DNA from: Acinetobacter kyonggiensis | Lineage (GTDB): Bacteria; Pseudomonadota; Gammaproteobacteria; Pseudomonadales; Moraxellaceae | DNA length: 64,000 bases | Assembly: GCF_900107285.1 (NCBI RefSeq) | Contig: NZ_FNPK01000005.1 | Span: 124,001-188,000, forward strand | Reading direction: 5' to 3' | Shown: piece after piece, positions 24,893 to 34,580 of the stretch | Layout: every line of letters begins with the position of its first letter | Numbering within the stretch: the first letter of the stretch is position 1 | Program-made: the position numbers and the translations under genes | The notes under the pieces: model-generated | What the model saw: the letters and a program-made list of their open reading frames with translations, nothing else | Told to the model about the DNA's origin: nothing | Databases searched by the model: none

Positions 24893-26140
24893 ATGCCAAC
24901 TACACGTCACATTTATTTGTTGTTGTTCTCTTTATATTGGGCACAAGGCTTACCTGTCGGTTTTATGACGCATGCTTTACCTGTCATTTTACGTGCGCAA
25001 GGCGTGTCATTGGCACATATTGGCGGCTTTGGACTGTTGATGTTGCCGTGGTCAATTAAAATTTTTTGGGCACCCTTGGTCGATCATTTTGGCTATTCAG
25101 CCTTTGGACATTATCGGAGCTGGATTATTCCGGCTCAGCTTTTGAGTGTGATCGTGCTCATCGGTTTATCTTTTTTACCCATACAGGCTTTAAATCAACC
25201 CGCGTATTTGTTGGCTTTTTTTATGGCTTTGCTCAGTATGAATGTAGTGGGTGCAACACAAGATATTGCCACCGATGGCTTAGCGGTGAATCTGCTTAAA
25301 AATGAACAGCAACATTGGGGCAATACCTTTCAAGTGGTGGGTTCACGCTTAGGTTTTATTGTCGGTGGTGGTGCTATTTTATGGGCGTTGGATGGGTTGG
25401 ATTGGCAAAATACTTTTTTAGTTTTGGCAGGACTGGTGCTGTTAAATACTTTGCCCATTCTATGTTTTAAAGAACCGACGCGCTTCAAAACTTCTCAGCT
25501 CGTGACCGATCAAGTGCTATTTAGCTGGAGCAAAGTTAAAGATTATGTGTCTTATTTTCATCAAACCCGTCATCTTTTTTTATGGCTGATGGTACTAATG
25601 ACCTTTAAAATAGCCGATGGTTTGTCTGGCCCTTTACTGAAACCGTTAATGATTGATCTGGGGCTGACATTTTCACAAATTGGCATTTATGTGACCATGC
25701 TGGGTGCGTTGGCGGCATTAATTGGGGCAGGTATTGCAGGTATTAGCCTGAAATATATGTCTCGTGCAAATGCGCTCTTGAGTTTTTCTGTACTAAAAAT
25801 TTTGAGTTTGGCTGGCTACACATGGTTAGCTTTTCAGTATGAAGCAAAACGTCAAATCGAGACGTGGATCATTTATTTGATTAATGCCTTCGAAGATATG
25901 ATTTCAGCCATGTTATTGGTCATCATGCTGACTTTAGTGATGCAATATAGCCGTAAACATTTGGCTGGCACAGATTTTACTTTTCAGGTGGCACTGCTGG
26001 CAACGGTGAGTGGGGGACTGTATAGCCTGAGTGGTATATTCGGTGATCTATGGGGTTATGCCGATTATTTAGCCTTTATAACCTTGTTGGCGCTGATGTG
26101 TTTGTTCCCTATCCTTAAGTGGAAAAAGAGTATTTCATAA
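24893..26140 (+). CDS. MFS transporter, AmpG/PAT-like
   Basis: The 415-residue inner-membrane protein has about twelve hydrophobic spans. Its start (LFSLYWAQGLPVGFMTHALP) and the first loop (PWSIKIFWAPLVDHFG) match AmpG and related peptide/acetyl-CoA (PAT) transporters. VGATQDIATDGLAVNLL near residue 120 is the family hallmark. True AmpG proteins import muropeptides for cell-wall recycling, but they are longer; substrate assignment is uncertain. It starts 55 bases from the divergent acyltransferase frame. Confidence 0.8.
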   Translation: MPTTRHIYLLLFSLYWAQGLPVGFMTHALPVILRAQGVSLAHIGGFGLLMLPWSIKIFWAPLVDHFGYSAFGHYRSWIIPAQLLSVIVLIGLSFLPIQALNQPAYLLAFFMALLSMNVVGATQDIATDGLAVNLLKNEQQHWGNTFQVVGSRLGFIVGGGAILWALDGLDWQNTFLVLAGLVLLNTLPILCFKEPTRFKTSQLVTDQVLFSWSKVKDYVSYFHQTRHLFLWLMVLMTFKIADGLSGPLLKPLMIDLGLTFSQIGIYVTMLGALAALIGAGIAGISLKYMSRANALLSFSVLKILSLAGYTWLAFQYEAKRQIETWIIYLINAFEDMISAMLLVIMLTLVMQYSRKHLAGTDFTFQVALLATVSGGLYSLSGIFGDLWGYADYLAFITLLALMCLFPILKWKKSIS

Positions 26141-26342
26141 TCTAACGGGTTGAATTTTAGCGATGTTATATCGCTGCTCATCTAATTTTTGAAAGATTGA
26201 AAAAATGGTGAAAATATTTTGTTTTTCAATTATTTAAAAGTAATTCATTCAAATAATAGACTTTTTCATAAGTCGTTTTTTGATCAACACAAATCGTTTG
26301 AAAGCTAAAATTTAAAAACAAATTCTAGGAAGTATTGGATTC

Positions 26343-26485
26343 CTGAGTGTGGCATGGATGCCACACGTTTCCCATCCTTGCGCTGCATTTTAAAGCAGTG
26401 CTTAAAACTGGCTCAGGATGTCGTGTATGGGAAACAAAAGGTTTTTCTTGCGTACTCAAAATATATTTTGAGATCCTCATTTTGG
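26343..26485. repeat. Composite palindromic repeat, copy 1
   Basis: Three palindromic modules lie in the 610-base spacer between the MFS and porin genes. The first is GTGTGGCAT/ATGCCACAC (26348-26367). The second, CATTTTAAAGCA/TGCTTAAAAC around 26386-26408, is enclosed by GTTTCCCAT/ATGGGAAAC. The third is the perfect 18-base palindrome CTCAAAATATATTTTGAG (26455-26472). The second and third modules recur at 42.5 kb in the opposite order. The rest of the spacer (26141-26342 and 26486-26750) is AT-rich and should hold the porin promoter; nothing else was recognised. Confidence 0.7.
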
Positions 26486-26750
26486 CCTTTCAAAAGTAGA
26501 GATATGCCTACGCAAAGGCATAAAAATTGAAGTACTCAAAATGAGGCAGTGCAAATTTCAAATAATCGAATATTAATTTTTTTTGATTTATGCAAGTTAT
26601 CTAATAAATAGGGTAAAAGTTTTTTAATTCAATTTAATATGTATTAAAAATCTAATGATTAAATAAGATAAGTTAATAAAATTTAAATCATTTTTTAAAA
26701 TATTTCTAAACAGTAACATCTGTTACAGAATAGTTTAGGGGTATTGATAC

Positions 26751-27857
26751 ATGAAAACCAAAATTGCAGCAGCAATCGCTTTAACGTTATTGGCCGGATC
26801 TACATTTGCAGCACCTATCTTGTATGGTGAAATTGATGCAAGTTTAGATTATTTACCTGAAGATAATGCGACCAAGTCCGACCGTGATGTTTGGGAATTA
26901 AGCTCAAATAGTTCTTTTATCGGAATTAAAGGGGAAGAAAAGCTCACTGAACGCTTAAATGCAGTTTATGCGATTGAGTGGGCATTTAATGCCGATGGTG
27001 AAGGGGCTGACTGGGCTAAACGTAACCGTTTTGTCGGTTTAAAAGATCGTCAATTGGGGACTTTAAAAGTTGGTGCACATGACACGCCATTAAAACAATT
27101 TTCAAGCGTGGTTGATACCTTCAATAACTATGTGGCAAATAAAGCAGATGTCAGTGGTATTTTCACTGGTGAAAACCGTGTCGCAAATGCTGTGGTTTAT
27201 GAGTCGCCTGCAATTGCCTTGCCTACAGGTGCAATTAAAGTCAATGCATTATTGGCGACGGGTGAAGCCAGTGCAATTAAATCGGACAATGGTGTGGTGA
27301 AGACAGCAGGTCGCGGTTTAGGTGATGCTTGGTCGGCTTCCGTGGCGTATGAAAGTCCTGCCGTAATTGCAGGTATTGCTTATGATAAAGCAATTCCAAG
27401 TAACTTCCTTGGACGTGGTTTTGTCAATGCTTCAGAGCCAGAAGTCACAGGTGGTTCATTATTTGCTGCTGCGAATACCATTCGTGCCATTGGTCGGGTG
27501 AATTTACAGGGTGGTTTGGCACTTAAAGCCCTGTATCAAACGTCAGAAGTAGAACAAGCCGAAGGCAATGCAGTGGGGGCAGAATTTATTGATGATGCTC
27601 AAGGTTGGCTCGTGGGTGCAGAATATAATCTTCCAACGGCTAAAGCGTGGACAGTAAAAGCCCAATATAGTCAAAATAGCACCAGTTTTAAAAATGCGAC
27701 CGCGGATTTGGATGCCGAACAAATTTTTGCAGGCGTAGATTATGCATTTAATAAACAAGTGAAAGCTTATGGTTATGCAGGTTATTTAGCCCTTGAACGT
27801 GCTGATGCTGAAACCAAGCAGCCTGTGGTAGGAACAGGTTTAGAATTTAAATTTTAA
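26751..27857 (+). CDS. Outer-membrane general porin
   Basis: This 368-residue protein has a signal peptide (MKTKIAAAIALTLLAGSTFA-AP). It is a Gram-negative porin of the 16-strand type: LYGEIDASLDYL at the start, SSFIGIKGEEKLTERLNAVY, NRFVGLKDRQLGTLKVG and DTPLKQFSSVVDTFNNY, closing with a terminal phenylalanine strand (VVGTGLEFKF) as needed for outer-membrane insertion. It should form a diffusion pore. Ion or substrate preference is not known. It lies just ahead of the pmrCAB promoter, on its own. Confidence 0.88.
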   Translation: MKTKIAAAIALTLLAGSTFAAPILYGEIDASLDYLPEDNATKSDRDVWELSSNSSFIGIKGEEKLTERLNAVYAIEWAFNADGEGADWAKRNRFVGLKDRQLGTLKVGAHDTPLKQFSSVVDTFNNYVANKADVSGIFTGENRVANAVVYESPAIALPTGAIKVNALLATGEASAIKSDNGVVKTAGRGLGDAWSASVAYESPAVIAGIAYDKAIPSNFLGRGFVNASEPEVTGGSLFAAANTIRAIGRVNLQGGLALKALYQTSEVEQAEGNAVGAEFIDDAQGWLVGAEYNLPTAKAWTVKAQYSQNSTSFKNATADLDAEQIFAGVDYAFNKQVKAYGYAGYLALERADAETKQPVVGTGLEFKF

Positions 27858-27923
27858 TCAGTATTTAATTTATGTTACTGATTTTAAGTGAATAAAAATG
27901 TGGTGTTTACATCACTTTTTTTA

Positions 27924-27940
27924 TTTAAGTCATTTTTAAG
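27924..27940 (+). promoter_or_regulatory. PmrA-type binding site ahead of pmrC
   Basis: Two identical TTTAAG hexamers are separated by five bases (TCATT), 46 bases before the pmrC start. This is the direct-repeat pattern of PmrA/BasR boxes (HTTAAD-N5-HTTAAD). The response regulator encoded two genes on should bind here and activate the operon. Confidence 0.7.
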
Positions 27941-27986
27941 TTTCACGTTTTAGATTAAAGTATCAGTAAAAAAGATTAGCGATAAA

Positions 27987-29657
27987 ATGATGCTCAATAT
28001 GTTTGCCCAAATAAGAAATAAAATTAAGCCAATTTCCTTAAGCTATTTTAATTTATTGCTCGCAATTTGGTTGGGGGTAGCGCTGAATTTGGCCTTTTTT
28101 CAAAAAATTCAGAGTTTGACACCCTATCAAGGTCCGAAAGCCTATTTATTTTTAGGGGCGACGGTACTGGTCATTGTGGCGCTGTATCATTTTATTTTCC
28201 AGCTTTTGAATTGGAAATGGACAGCGAAACCCATTACGATTGCGCTGCTATTTATTGGCGGTTTTGCTTCTTATGCAGTGACTTCTTTGGGCGTACTCAT
28301 TACCCCAGATCAAATTCAAAATTTGATGCAAACGGATGCCTCTGAAGCACGTGATACGTGGTCATGGCATTTGGTGCTGTGGACTTTAGGGATGATTGTC
28401 TTGCCGATAATTGTGGCTTTAATGGTCAAAATTAAGCCAGAGCCTATCGTTCGTCAACTCTGGAAAAAAGCGCTGGCTTCTGTACTGTCTTTGGTCATGA
28501 TTGGTGGGCTATTATTTATTTTTTATGTTGATTTTGCAGCAATTTTTCGTGAACATCGTGATTTAAAGAGCATGATTTCACCACAAAACATGATTTCATC
28601 TTTTGCTTCATATTATAAAAAGAAAACACCGAAGGAAAATTTACCTTTAGTGACTTATGGTGAAGATGCACATTTACTCGAGCAAGTTGGCACGCAGCAG
28701 AAACCGAAATTGATGGTTTTGGTGGTGGGTGAAACGGCGCGTGCAGAAAGTTTTTCTTTAAATGGTTATGCTAAAAATACCAATCCTGAATTATCTAAAT
28801 TGGATATTATCAATTTCAACAATGTCAGTTCATGTGGTACAGCAACAGCTGTTTCAGTACCGTGTATGTTTTCAGGCATGTCACGTGCAAATTATGATGA
28901 ACAGCTTGCCAGTCACCGCGAAGGGCTACTCGATATTGCACAACGTGCAGGTTATAAAGTTACTTGGATTGATAACAATTCAGGTTGTAAAGGGGCTTGT
29001 GATCGTGTTGAACAGTATCAAATTCCACAGCAAATTAAAGACCAATGGTGTAGCAAAGATGGTGAATGTCATGATGAAATTTTGGTCGATAGTTTAAAAG
29101 CTTACCTTGCCAGTATTCCTAAAACCGACAAGACACCGCGCCTGATTGTATTGCACCAAATGGGCAGTCATGGCCCCGCCTATTACCAACGTTCAACGGC
29201 TGCTTTTCAGCCCTTTAAACCGAGTTGTGATAGCAATGCCATTCAGGGCTGTAGCAGTACAGAACTGCTCAATAGTTATGATAATTCAATTGTTTATACC
29301 GACCATGTTTTAAGTTTACTGATTCAGCAACTCAAAGCCAATAGCATGTTTCAAACGGGTTTTTGGTATTTATCTGATCATGGTGAATCGACGGGTGAAA
29401 GTGGTATGTATTTACATGGTGCGCCTTATGCGATTGCACCCACACAGCAGACCCATATTCCAATGCTGATGTGGTTTTCAACGGAATGGAGCAAACAAAA
29501 TTCCGCGCAAATGACTTGCTTAGCCCAACAAAAAAGCAAAGAATTGAGTCAAGATAATTTGTTTCCAAGTTTGCTCAGCTTATTGGATGTAAAAACACAA
29601 GTCATTGATGAAAAAAATAATATGTTGCAGCAATGTCAATTGAAAACAAAGGCGTGA
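27987..29657 (+). CDS. pmrC: Lipid A phosphoethanolamine transferase
   Basis: This 556-residue protein has five N-terminal hydrophobic spans and a large periplasmic alkaline-phosphatase-fold domain. Key residues are visible: Glu249 in VVGETARAESFSLNGY, the nucleophile Thr285 in SSCGTATAVSVPCMF, and the SDHGES metal-ligand motif near residue 465. Many paired cysteines lie in the periplasmic domain. It transfers phosphoethanolamine from phosphatidylethanolamine to lipid A phosphates, lowering negative charge and giving polymyxin resistance when overexpressed. The gene is 10 bases ahead of pmrA and behind a PmrA-type box. Confidence 0.94.
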   Translation: MMLNMFAQIRNKIKPISLSYFNLLLAIWLGVALNLAFFQKIQSLTPYQGPKAYLFLGATVLVIVALYHFIFQLLNWKWTAKPITIALLFIGGFASYAVTSLGVLITPDQIQNLMQTDASEARDTWSWHLVLWTLGMIVLPIIVALMVKIKPEPIVRQLWKKALASVLSLVMIGGLLFIFYVDFAAIFREHRDLKSMISPQNMISSFASYYKKKTPKENLPLVTYGEDAHLLEQVGTQQKPKLMVLVVGETARAESFSLNGYAKNTNPELSKLDIINFNNVSSCGTATAVSVPCMFSGMSRANYDEQLASHREGLLDIAQRAGYKVTWIDNNSGCKGACDRVEQYQIPQQIKDQWCSKDGECHDEILVDSLKAYLASIPKTDKTPRLIVLHQMGSHGPAYYQRSTAAFQPFKPSCDSNAIQGCSSTELLNSYDNSIVYTDHVLSLLIQQLKANSMFQTGFWYLSDHGESTGESGMYLHGAPYAIAPTQQTHIPMLMWFSTEWSKQNSAQMTCLAQQKSKELSQDNLFPSLLSLLDVKTQVIDEKNNMLQQCQLKTKA

Positions 29658-29667
29658 GTTTAAAAGC

Positions 29668-30345
29668 ATGAATAAAATATTAATGATTGAAGATGATTTT
29701 ATGATTGCTGAATCAAGCATGACGTTATTGAAATATCAGCAATATGATGTGGAATGGGTGAATAATGGCATTGATGGTTTAAAAAGGTTAAGCCAAGAGA
29801 AGTTTAATATTGTTTTGCTTGACCTAGGCTTACCCATGATGGATGGTATGCAAGTGTTAAAACAAATTCGACAACAATGGCCTGCTTTACCTGTGCTGAT
29901 TATTTCTGCCCGTGACCAATTGCAAAACCGTGTCGATGGTTTGAATCAGGGAGCTGATGATTATCTGATTAAACCGTATGAGTTTGATGAGTTATTGGCA
30001 CGTATTCATGCTTTGTTACGCCGTAGTGGGGCAGAATTGGCGCTACACGACAGCCCACAAGTTTTACGTTATGCCGATTTGGTCTTGGATGTCGAACAGC
30101 ATATTGCCAAATATAAGGGGCAATATATTGATCTGTCTAATCGTGAATGGGCGATTCTGATTCCTTTGGTCAGCCATCCGAATAAGATATTTTCCAAAGC
30201 GAATTTAGAAGATAAATTATATGACCTTGATAGTGAAATTAGCAGCAATACCATTGAGGTGTATGTTCATCATTTACGCGCTAAACTCGGTAAAGATTTT
30301 ATTCGAACCATTCGTGGATTAGGCTATCGACTTGGACAACTATAA
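29668..30345 (+). CDS. pmrA: Response regulator PmrA (OmpR family)
   Basis: This 225-residue OmpR-type regulator has an acidic pocket IEDD at residues 7-10, the phosphoacceptor Asp52 in VLLDLGLPMMDG, Lys in LIKPYEFDELLARI near 105, and a C-terminal winged helix with SNTIEVYVHHLRAKLG and TIRGLGYRL. It lies between pmrC and pmrB and should be phosphorylated by PmrB to activate pmrC. Substitutions in the receiver domain are a known route to colistin resistance in Acinetobacter. No wild-type reference is available here to judge that. Confidence 0.94.
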   Translation: MNKILMIEDDFMIAESSMTLLKYQQYDVEWVNNGIDGLKRLSQEKFNIVLLDLGLPMMDGMQVLKQIRQQWPALPVLIISARDQLQNRVDGLNQGADDYLIKPYEFDELLARIHALLRRSGAELALHDSPQVLRYADLVLDVEQHIAKYKGQYIDLSNREWAILIPLVSHPNKIFSKANLEDKLYDLDSEISSNTIEVYVHHLRAKLGKDFIRTIRGLGYRLGQL

Positions 30346-30357
30346 GGTCAGCAACTG

Positions 30358-31668
30358 GTGCAATTGCAGTATTCATTAAAAAAACGTCTGATCATTTATA
30401 TTTCTATTTTTAGTATCGCCTTAGGGTGTTTACTGGTCTTTTTTGCGTATCGGATTTCGCTCGAAGAAATTAATGAAATTTTAGATGCACAGATGCAAAA
30501 TTTAGCCGAACGCATTGCCATGCATGATCCTGAACCAATTAAAAGTCACTTTGATCAAGCCAAGCATTATCATGAAGAAGATTTATTTGTCGATGTTTGG
30601 TCTTATGCCAACCAAGAGCATAAAAATCATGCCTTAAATTTATTGGTACATCCTGTAGAAAAAGCAGGATTTTATACCCATCAAACGGCACAAGGCACTT
30701 GGCGGACTTATGTTTTACCTTTAAAGCATTATCAGATTCAAGTCAGTCAGCAACAATCGACACGACAGCATTTGGCCTTAGAACTTGCAGGCAGTATGTT
30801 TATTCCTTATTTGCTGTTTATGCCTTTTGTGATTTGGGGCTTAAGCTGGATTATTAGTCGCAGTTTACAGCCTTTAGATGATTTTAAAGAGGAAGTCGCA
30901 CATCGAGATTCAGATGAATTAAGTGCAATCCAATTTAATCATTATCCTATTGAAATTGTGCCAACCATTATTGAAATGAATTATTTGTTTGAGCGTATTT
31001 CGCAGTCACAACAAGAACAGCGCCAATTTATTGCCGATGCAGCACATGAACTGCGTACACCCATCACCGCCTTAAATTTACAAATGCAAATTTTACTAAA
31101 ACAACTTCCTGACAATTCAGATTTACAGAATTTAAGTAAAGGATTAATCCGTATTCAGCATTTGATCAGTCAGTTACTCAATTTGGCAAAACAAGATGCT
31201 TCAATTTTAGAGATCGAGACGAAACAGCAGTTTTTACTCAATCATGTTGCGGCAAATTGTGTCGAGCAATTGATTCACTTGGCGATGCAAAAAGAAATTG
31301 ATTTAGGTATGGAGCGCCAAGACCATATTGTGCTGCACAGTCAAGAATCAGCGGTACATTCGATTATCTTTAATTTGATTGATAACGCGATTAAATATAC
31401 CCCCAATCAAGGGATGATTAACGTATCTGTATTTGAACAAGCAGGTTCTGCCATAATTCAAATTGAAGATAGTGGGCCGGGCATTGCACCTGAATTACAT
31501 GAGAAAATTCTGAAACGTTTTTATCGGGTTCATCATCATTTAGAAATCGGTAGTGGTTTGGGTTTGTCGATTGTCGATAAAGCCACCGAACGATTGGGTG
31601 GCAGCATTTCTTTTACTCAAAGTGCGAGTTTGGGCGGCTTACAGGTCAATGTACAATTACCACTATAG
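30358..31668 (+). CDS. pmrB: Sensor histidine kinase PmrB
   Basis: This 436-residue sensor has a first membrane span (LIIYISIFSIALGCLLVFFA), a periplasmic region of roughly 110 residues and a second span (MFIPYLLFMPFVIWGLSWII). A HAMP-like linker leads to His230 in DAAHELRTPITALNLQ. ATP-binding boxes N (NLIDNAIKYTPNQG), G1 (EDSGPGIAP) and G2 (GSGLGLSIV) follow. The start is GTG at 30358 after TAAGG. It follows pmrA by 12 bases. It senses signals such as acid or iron, and it controls lipid A modification through PmrA. Confidence 0.94.
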   Translation: MQLQYSLKKRLIIYISIFSIALGCLLVFFAYRISLEEINEILDAQMQNLAERIAMHDPEPIKSHFDQAKHYHEEDLFVDVWSYANQEHKNHALNLLVHPVEKAGFYTHQTAQGTWRTYVLPLKHYQIQVSQQQSTRQHLALELAGSMFIPYLLFMPFVIWGLSWIISRSLQPLDDFKEEVAHRDSDELSAIQFNHYPIEIVPTIIEMNYLFERISQSQQEQRQFIADAAHELRTPITALNLQMQILLKQLPDNSDLQNLSKGLIRIQHLISQLLNLAKQDASILEIETKQQFLLNHVAANCVEQLIHLAMQKEIDLGMERQDHIVLHSQESAVHSIIFNLIDNAIKYTPNQGMINVSVFEQAGSAIIQIEDSGPGIAPELHEKILKRFYRVHHHLEIGSGLGLSIVDKATERLGGSISFTQSASLGGLQVNVQLPL

Positions 31669-31693
31669 CGTCATTGCTTCACAAGATGAATGC

Positions 31694-32377
31694 TTAGGAT
31701 TGCTCTTGGACAATGTTAAATTTTTGATTATAAAAGAGATAAAAGATGACATTTATTAACCAAATAATCCATGCTGTCCACAAATTATGACTGAGAAAAT
31801 GTGCGCCTCGCATCATCTGTGCCCAACCCATAGCAAAACCAAGAATCAAGCCCGAGAATAGAAAAAAATAAGCACGCTTTTTATTTGATCGGCGAAAGAC
31901 AAAATATCCAGCCATGAGCGCAAAGCCTGTTGAGGCATGTCCACCTGGGAAACAGTGACCCGTGGTGGTAGAAAAGTCCCAAAAGAAACCTTGAGGTGTA
32001 GGAATAGTGGTATTCCACGGGCAGGCATGGGCGGATTGGGATTTTAATAGTCCAATCATTGAGGTCGAAAGAATGACCATACAAAAGAAATAGCCATAAG
32101 TCCAACGTAGCGATTTTTTGCTTTCAAATTTGAAAGAAGCCAACCATAGAGCCAAAAAACTGGCATAGAGCAAAATCAACAGATCTTTAACATAGCGATG
32201 ATTTAGCTCGGCCAAATACCAGTTATCTCGCAATAAGAACTGTCCTGATTTATTGACCCATGGGGCAATCAAGGCAAGATCGAGTGAACCACCGATAGGA
32301 AAGCATACCCAAAGTATGCAGAAGCTCATGACCAAAAAGCAGCCTTGATAAAGAGTGAAGCGTTGCTTGTCGTGCAT
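31694..32377 (-). CDS. PAP2 family membrane phosphatase facing pmrB
   Basis: The protein of about 227 residues has about six hydrophobic spans and PAP2 motifs: GHCFPGGHASTGFALMAGY (C2, catalytic histidine after SxHA-type spacing) and GWAQMMRGAHFLSHNLWTAW (C3, with the Arg and His). The C1 lysine motif is weak (KFESKKSLRWTYG region). The ATG at 32377 is used; a TTG four codons upstream is possible. It converges on pmrB, 25 bases from its stop. PAP2 enzymes of this sort remove phosphate from lipid A or undecaprenyl diphosphate. The pmr context suggests a lipid A role, but this is inference. Confidence 0.8.
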   Translation of the reverse strand: MHDKQRFTLYQGCFLVMSFCILWVCFPIGGSLDLALIAPWVNKSGQFLLRDNWYLAELNHRYVKDLLILLYASFLALWLASFKFESKKSLRWTYGYFFCMVILSTSMIGLLKSQSAHACPWNTTIPTPQGFFWDFSTTTGHCFPGGHASTGFALMAGYFVFRRSNKKRAYFFLFSGLILGFAMGWAQMMRGAHFLSHNLWTAWIIWLINVIFYLFYNQKFNIVQEQS

Positions 32378-32591
32378 AGAAAAGATCAATGGATTTTATT
32401 TGTGTTATTACAACAACAAAAACTTAATTGAGACTTAAGTGCTGACTGGATGGCTTGGCTAAAGCATGAGGCAAGTACTGTTACATTCGATTTAGGTTGT
32501 ATCGAATTGTCATAAGCATATTTAGGAAACAGCATAATCAAAGATATTTTCGGTGCTACATTAGCCCATAAAATTTGCGTAGATTTTTAAA

Positions 32592-33278
32592 ATGACAATT
32601 CGTGCAGTCTTGTTTGATCTTGATAATACTTTAACCCATCGCGATCAAAGTATTGCCGCTTATAGTCAGCATTTGGCGGATCACTATCAACACCAATTAC
32701 AGCAGGGTGATAGCAATCAAATTCAGTCGATTATTCGCCGTATTGATCATGGTGGCTACCCTAAAAAAGAATACTTAACTCACCCGAGTATTGCTGCTTC
32801 TGTGGCGTATGCGTTACAGCAAGAATTGAGATGGCACAGTTTGCCCAATTTGGATGAATTATCACAATTTTGGTTTCAGCAATTTGGCCTTTCAGCAGTA
32901 GCGATGCCGGGTGCAAAAAAATTATTAACCGAATTAAAGCAACATGGTTACAAACTGGCCGTGATTTCGAATGGAGGGCATGCAACACGGTTAAGCATTT
33001 TACAAGGTTTGGGTTTTGGTCATTATTTTGATGCAATTGTCAGTTCGGGCTTGCTCGGTATGAGCAAACCGAATCCTGAGATTTTTCTGCATACCAGCCG
33101 TCAATTGGGTGTGTCTGCACAACATTGTCTTTATGTTGGTGATCATCCGATAAATGATATACAAGGTGCAACCGCTGCTGGAATGACTGCGATCTGGTTG
33201 GAAGGTTTTCATGATGCTGGTGAACATCGCCCGATAAACAGGATTCAAAATTTAGCTGAGATTAAGCAGTTTTTATAG
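32592..33278 (+). CDS. HAD-family hydrolase
   Basis: This 228-residue protein has all HAD motifs: the nucleophile AVLFDLDNTLTHRD at residues 5-18, ISNGG near 124 (motif II), Lys in LLGMSKPNPEIF near 160 (motif III) and VGDHPINDIQGATAAGM near 187 (motif IV). A helical cap sits between motif I and II. It resembles YjjG/GPH-type phosphatases. The substrate (sugar phosphate or nucleotide) is not predictable. Confidence 0.88.
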   Translation: MTIRAVLFDLDNTLTHRDQSIAAYSQHLADHYQHQLQQGDSNQIQSIIRRIDHGGYPKKEYLTHPSIAASVAYALQQELRWHSLPNLDELSQFWFQQFGLSAVAMPGAKKLLTELKQHGYKLAVISNGGHATRLSILQGLGFGHYFDAIVSSGLLGMSKPNPEIFLHTSRQLGVSAQHCLYVGDHPINDIQGATAAGMTAIWLEGFHDAGEHRPINRIQNLAEIKQFL

Positions 33279-33343
33279 GCTTTATTTTTTGGTCTTTATG
33301 CGCTTATTTTGATGCTTGTGGCACTAAATTTTGCATTGACAGA

Positions 33344-33372
33344 GGCAAAAAAAAGCGACTCTTTCGAGTCGC
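33344..33372 (-). terminator. Terminator of the ammonium transporter gene
   Basis: GCGACTC and GAGTCGC pair around TTTC, and on the minus strand the stem is followed by a run of seven T. It lies 20 bases past the transporter stop. Confidence 0.85.
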
Positions 33373-33392
33373 GCTGAAAATCAAAATAGGAT

Positions 33393-34580
33393 TTAAAACA
33401 TCGCATCTTCTGAATTGGCTGAAATTTTATGGATGGATAAGTCCGCACCACGAAATTCATCTTCTTGTGATAAACGAATACCCATGGTGACTTTAAGTGT
33501 ACCATAAACCAGAAAGCCGCCAGCAAGTGCAATCCCGATTGCAAGCAGAGTACCAATTATTTGAGAAATCATGGAAACACCACCAAGTCCACCGAGCCAT
33601 TTTTGACCAAAAAGTCCAACAGCTAAGCCGCCCAGTGTACCGCAGATACCATGTAGTGGCCAAACACCAAGTACATCGTCAACTTTAAGTTTATTTTGAG
33701 TGTAGGTAAAGAGTTTCACAAAGATCATGCCTGCAACTGCTCCAATTATAAGCGCTCCAACAGGATGCACCACATCAGAACCTGCACAAATTGCCACTAA
33801 ACCCGCCAATGGACCATTGTGTAAAAAGCCTGGGTCATTTTTACCCATAAAGTTTGCCGCAATAGTGCCACCGACCATCGCCATTAATGAATTGATCGCG
33901 ACTAAACCTGAAATTGCATCGAGACGCTGTGCGCTCATCACGTTAAAACCGAACCAACCGACAATTAAAATCCATGAGCCCAGTGCTAAAAAAGGAATAG
34001 AAGACGGTGGGTGTGCACTGACACGACCATCTTTTTTATAGCGACCATGACGGGCACCGAGTAAAATCACAGCGACTAAGGCAATCCATCCCCCCATCGC
34101 ATGAACTACGATGGAACCGGCAAAATCATGGAAACTGGCACCAAAAGTGGTTTCTAACCATTTTTGTAGCCCAAAATTTCCATTCCATACCATCCCTTCA
34201 AAGAAAGGGTAAATCAATGCCACGAGCAATAAAGTTGCAATTGCTTGGGAGCGCATTTTGGCACGCTCAGCAATACCCCCTGAAATAATGGCCGGAATAG
34301 CAGCGGCAAAAGTCAGCAGAAAGAAACAGCGCATCAGGTTATAGCCATGATCTGCGGCTAAGGTTGCGCCCATATGGAAAAAATGTTGTCCATAGGCAAT
34401 ATAATAACCCACAAAAAAGTAAGCGATGGCAGACAGGGCAAAATCCGTCAAAATTTTACTGAGCGCATTGACTTGGTTTTTATGGCGCACAGTGCCAAGT
34501 TCCAAGAATGCAAAACCTGCATGCATGGCTAAAACTAAAATTGCACCAAGAAGGAGAAAGAGTAAATCTGTATTTTGCAT
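33393..34580 (-). CDS. amt: Ammonium transporter (Amt/MEP/Rh family)
   Basis: The 395-residue protein has about eleven hydrophobic spans and the family signature DFAGSIVVHAMGGWIALVAVILLGARHGRY near residue 152, including the first pore histidine region. GWFGFNVMSAQRLDAISGLVAINSLMA near 215 and VLGVWPLHGICGTLGGLAVGLFG near 305 (second histidine) follow. It is shorter than AmtB at the N-terminus, with no signal peptide. It moves ammonium across the inner membrane. No glnK gene is adjacent, which is unusual for a classical AmtB. Confidence 0.92.
   Translation of the reverse strand: MQNTDLLFLLLGAILVLAMHAGFAFLELGTVRHKNQVNALSKILTDFALSAIAYFFVGYYIAYGQHFFHMGATLAADHGYNLMRCFFLLTFAAAIPAIISGGIAERAKMRSQAIATLLLVALIYPFFEGMVWNGNFGLQKWLETTFGASFHDFAGSIVVHAMGGWIALVAVILLGARHGRYKKDGRVSAHPPSSIPFLALGSWILIVGWFGFNVMSAQRLDAISGLVAINSLMAMVGGTIAANFMGKNDPGFLHNGPLAGLVAICAGSDVVHPVGALIIGAVAGMIFVKLFTYTQNKLKVDDVLGVWPLHGICGTLGGLAVGLFGQKWLGGLGGVSMISQIIGTLLAIGIALAGGFLVYGTLKVTMGIRLSQEDEFRGADLSIHKISANSEDAMF

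Noticed and set aside
26141..26750. CRISPR-like array suspected from repeats in the spacer
   Set aside because: The repeats are palindromic modules in single copies without regular spacers or cas genes.
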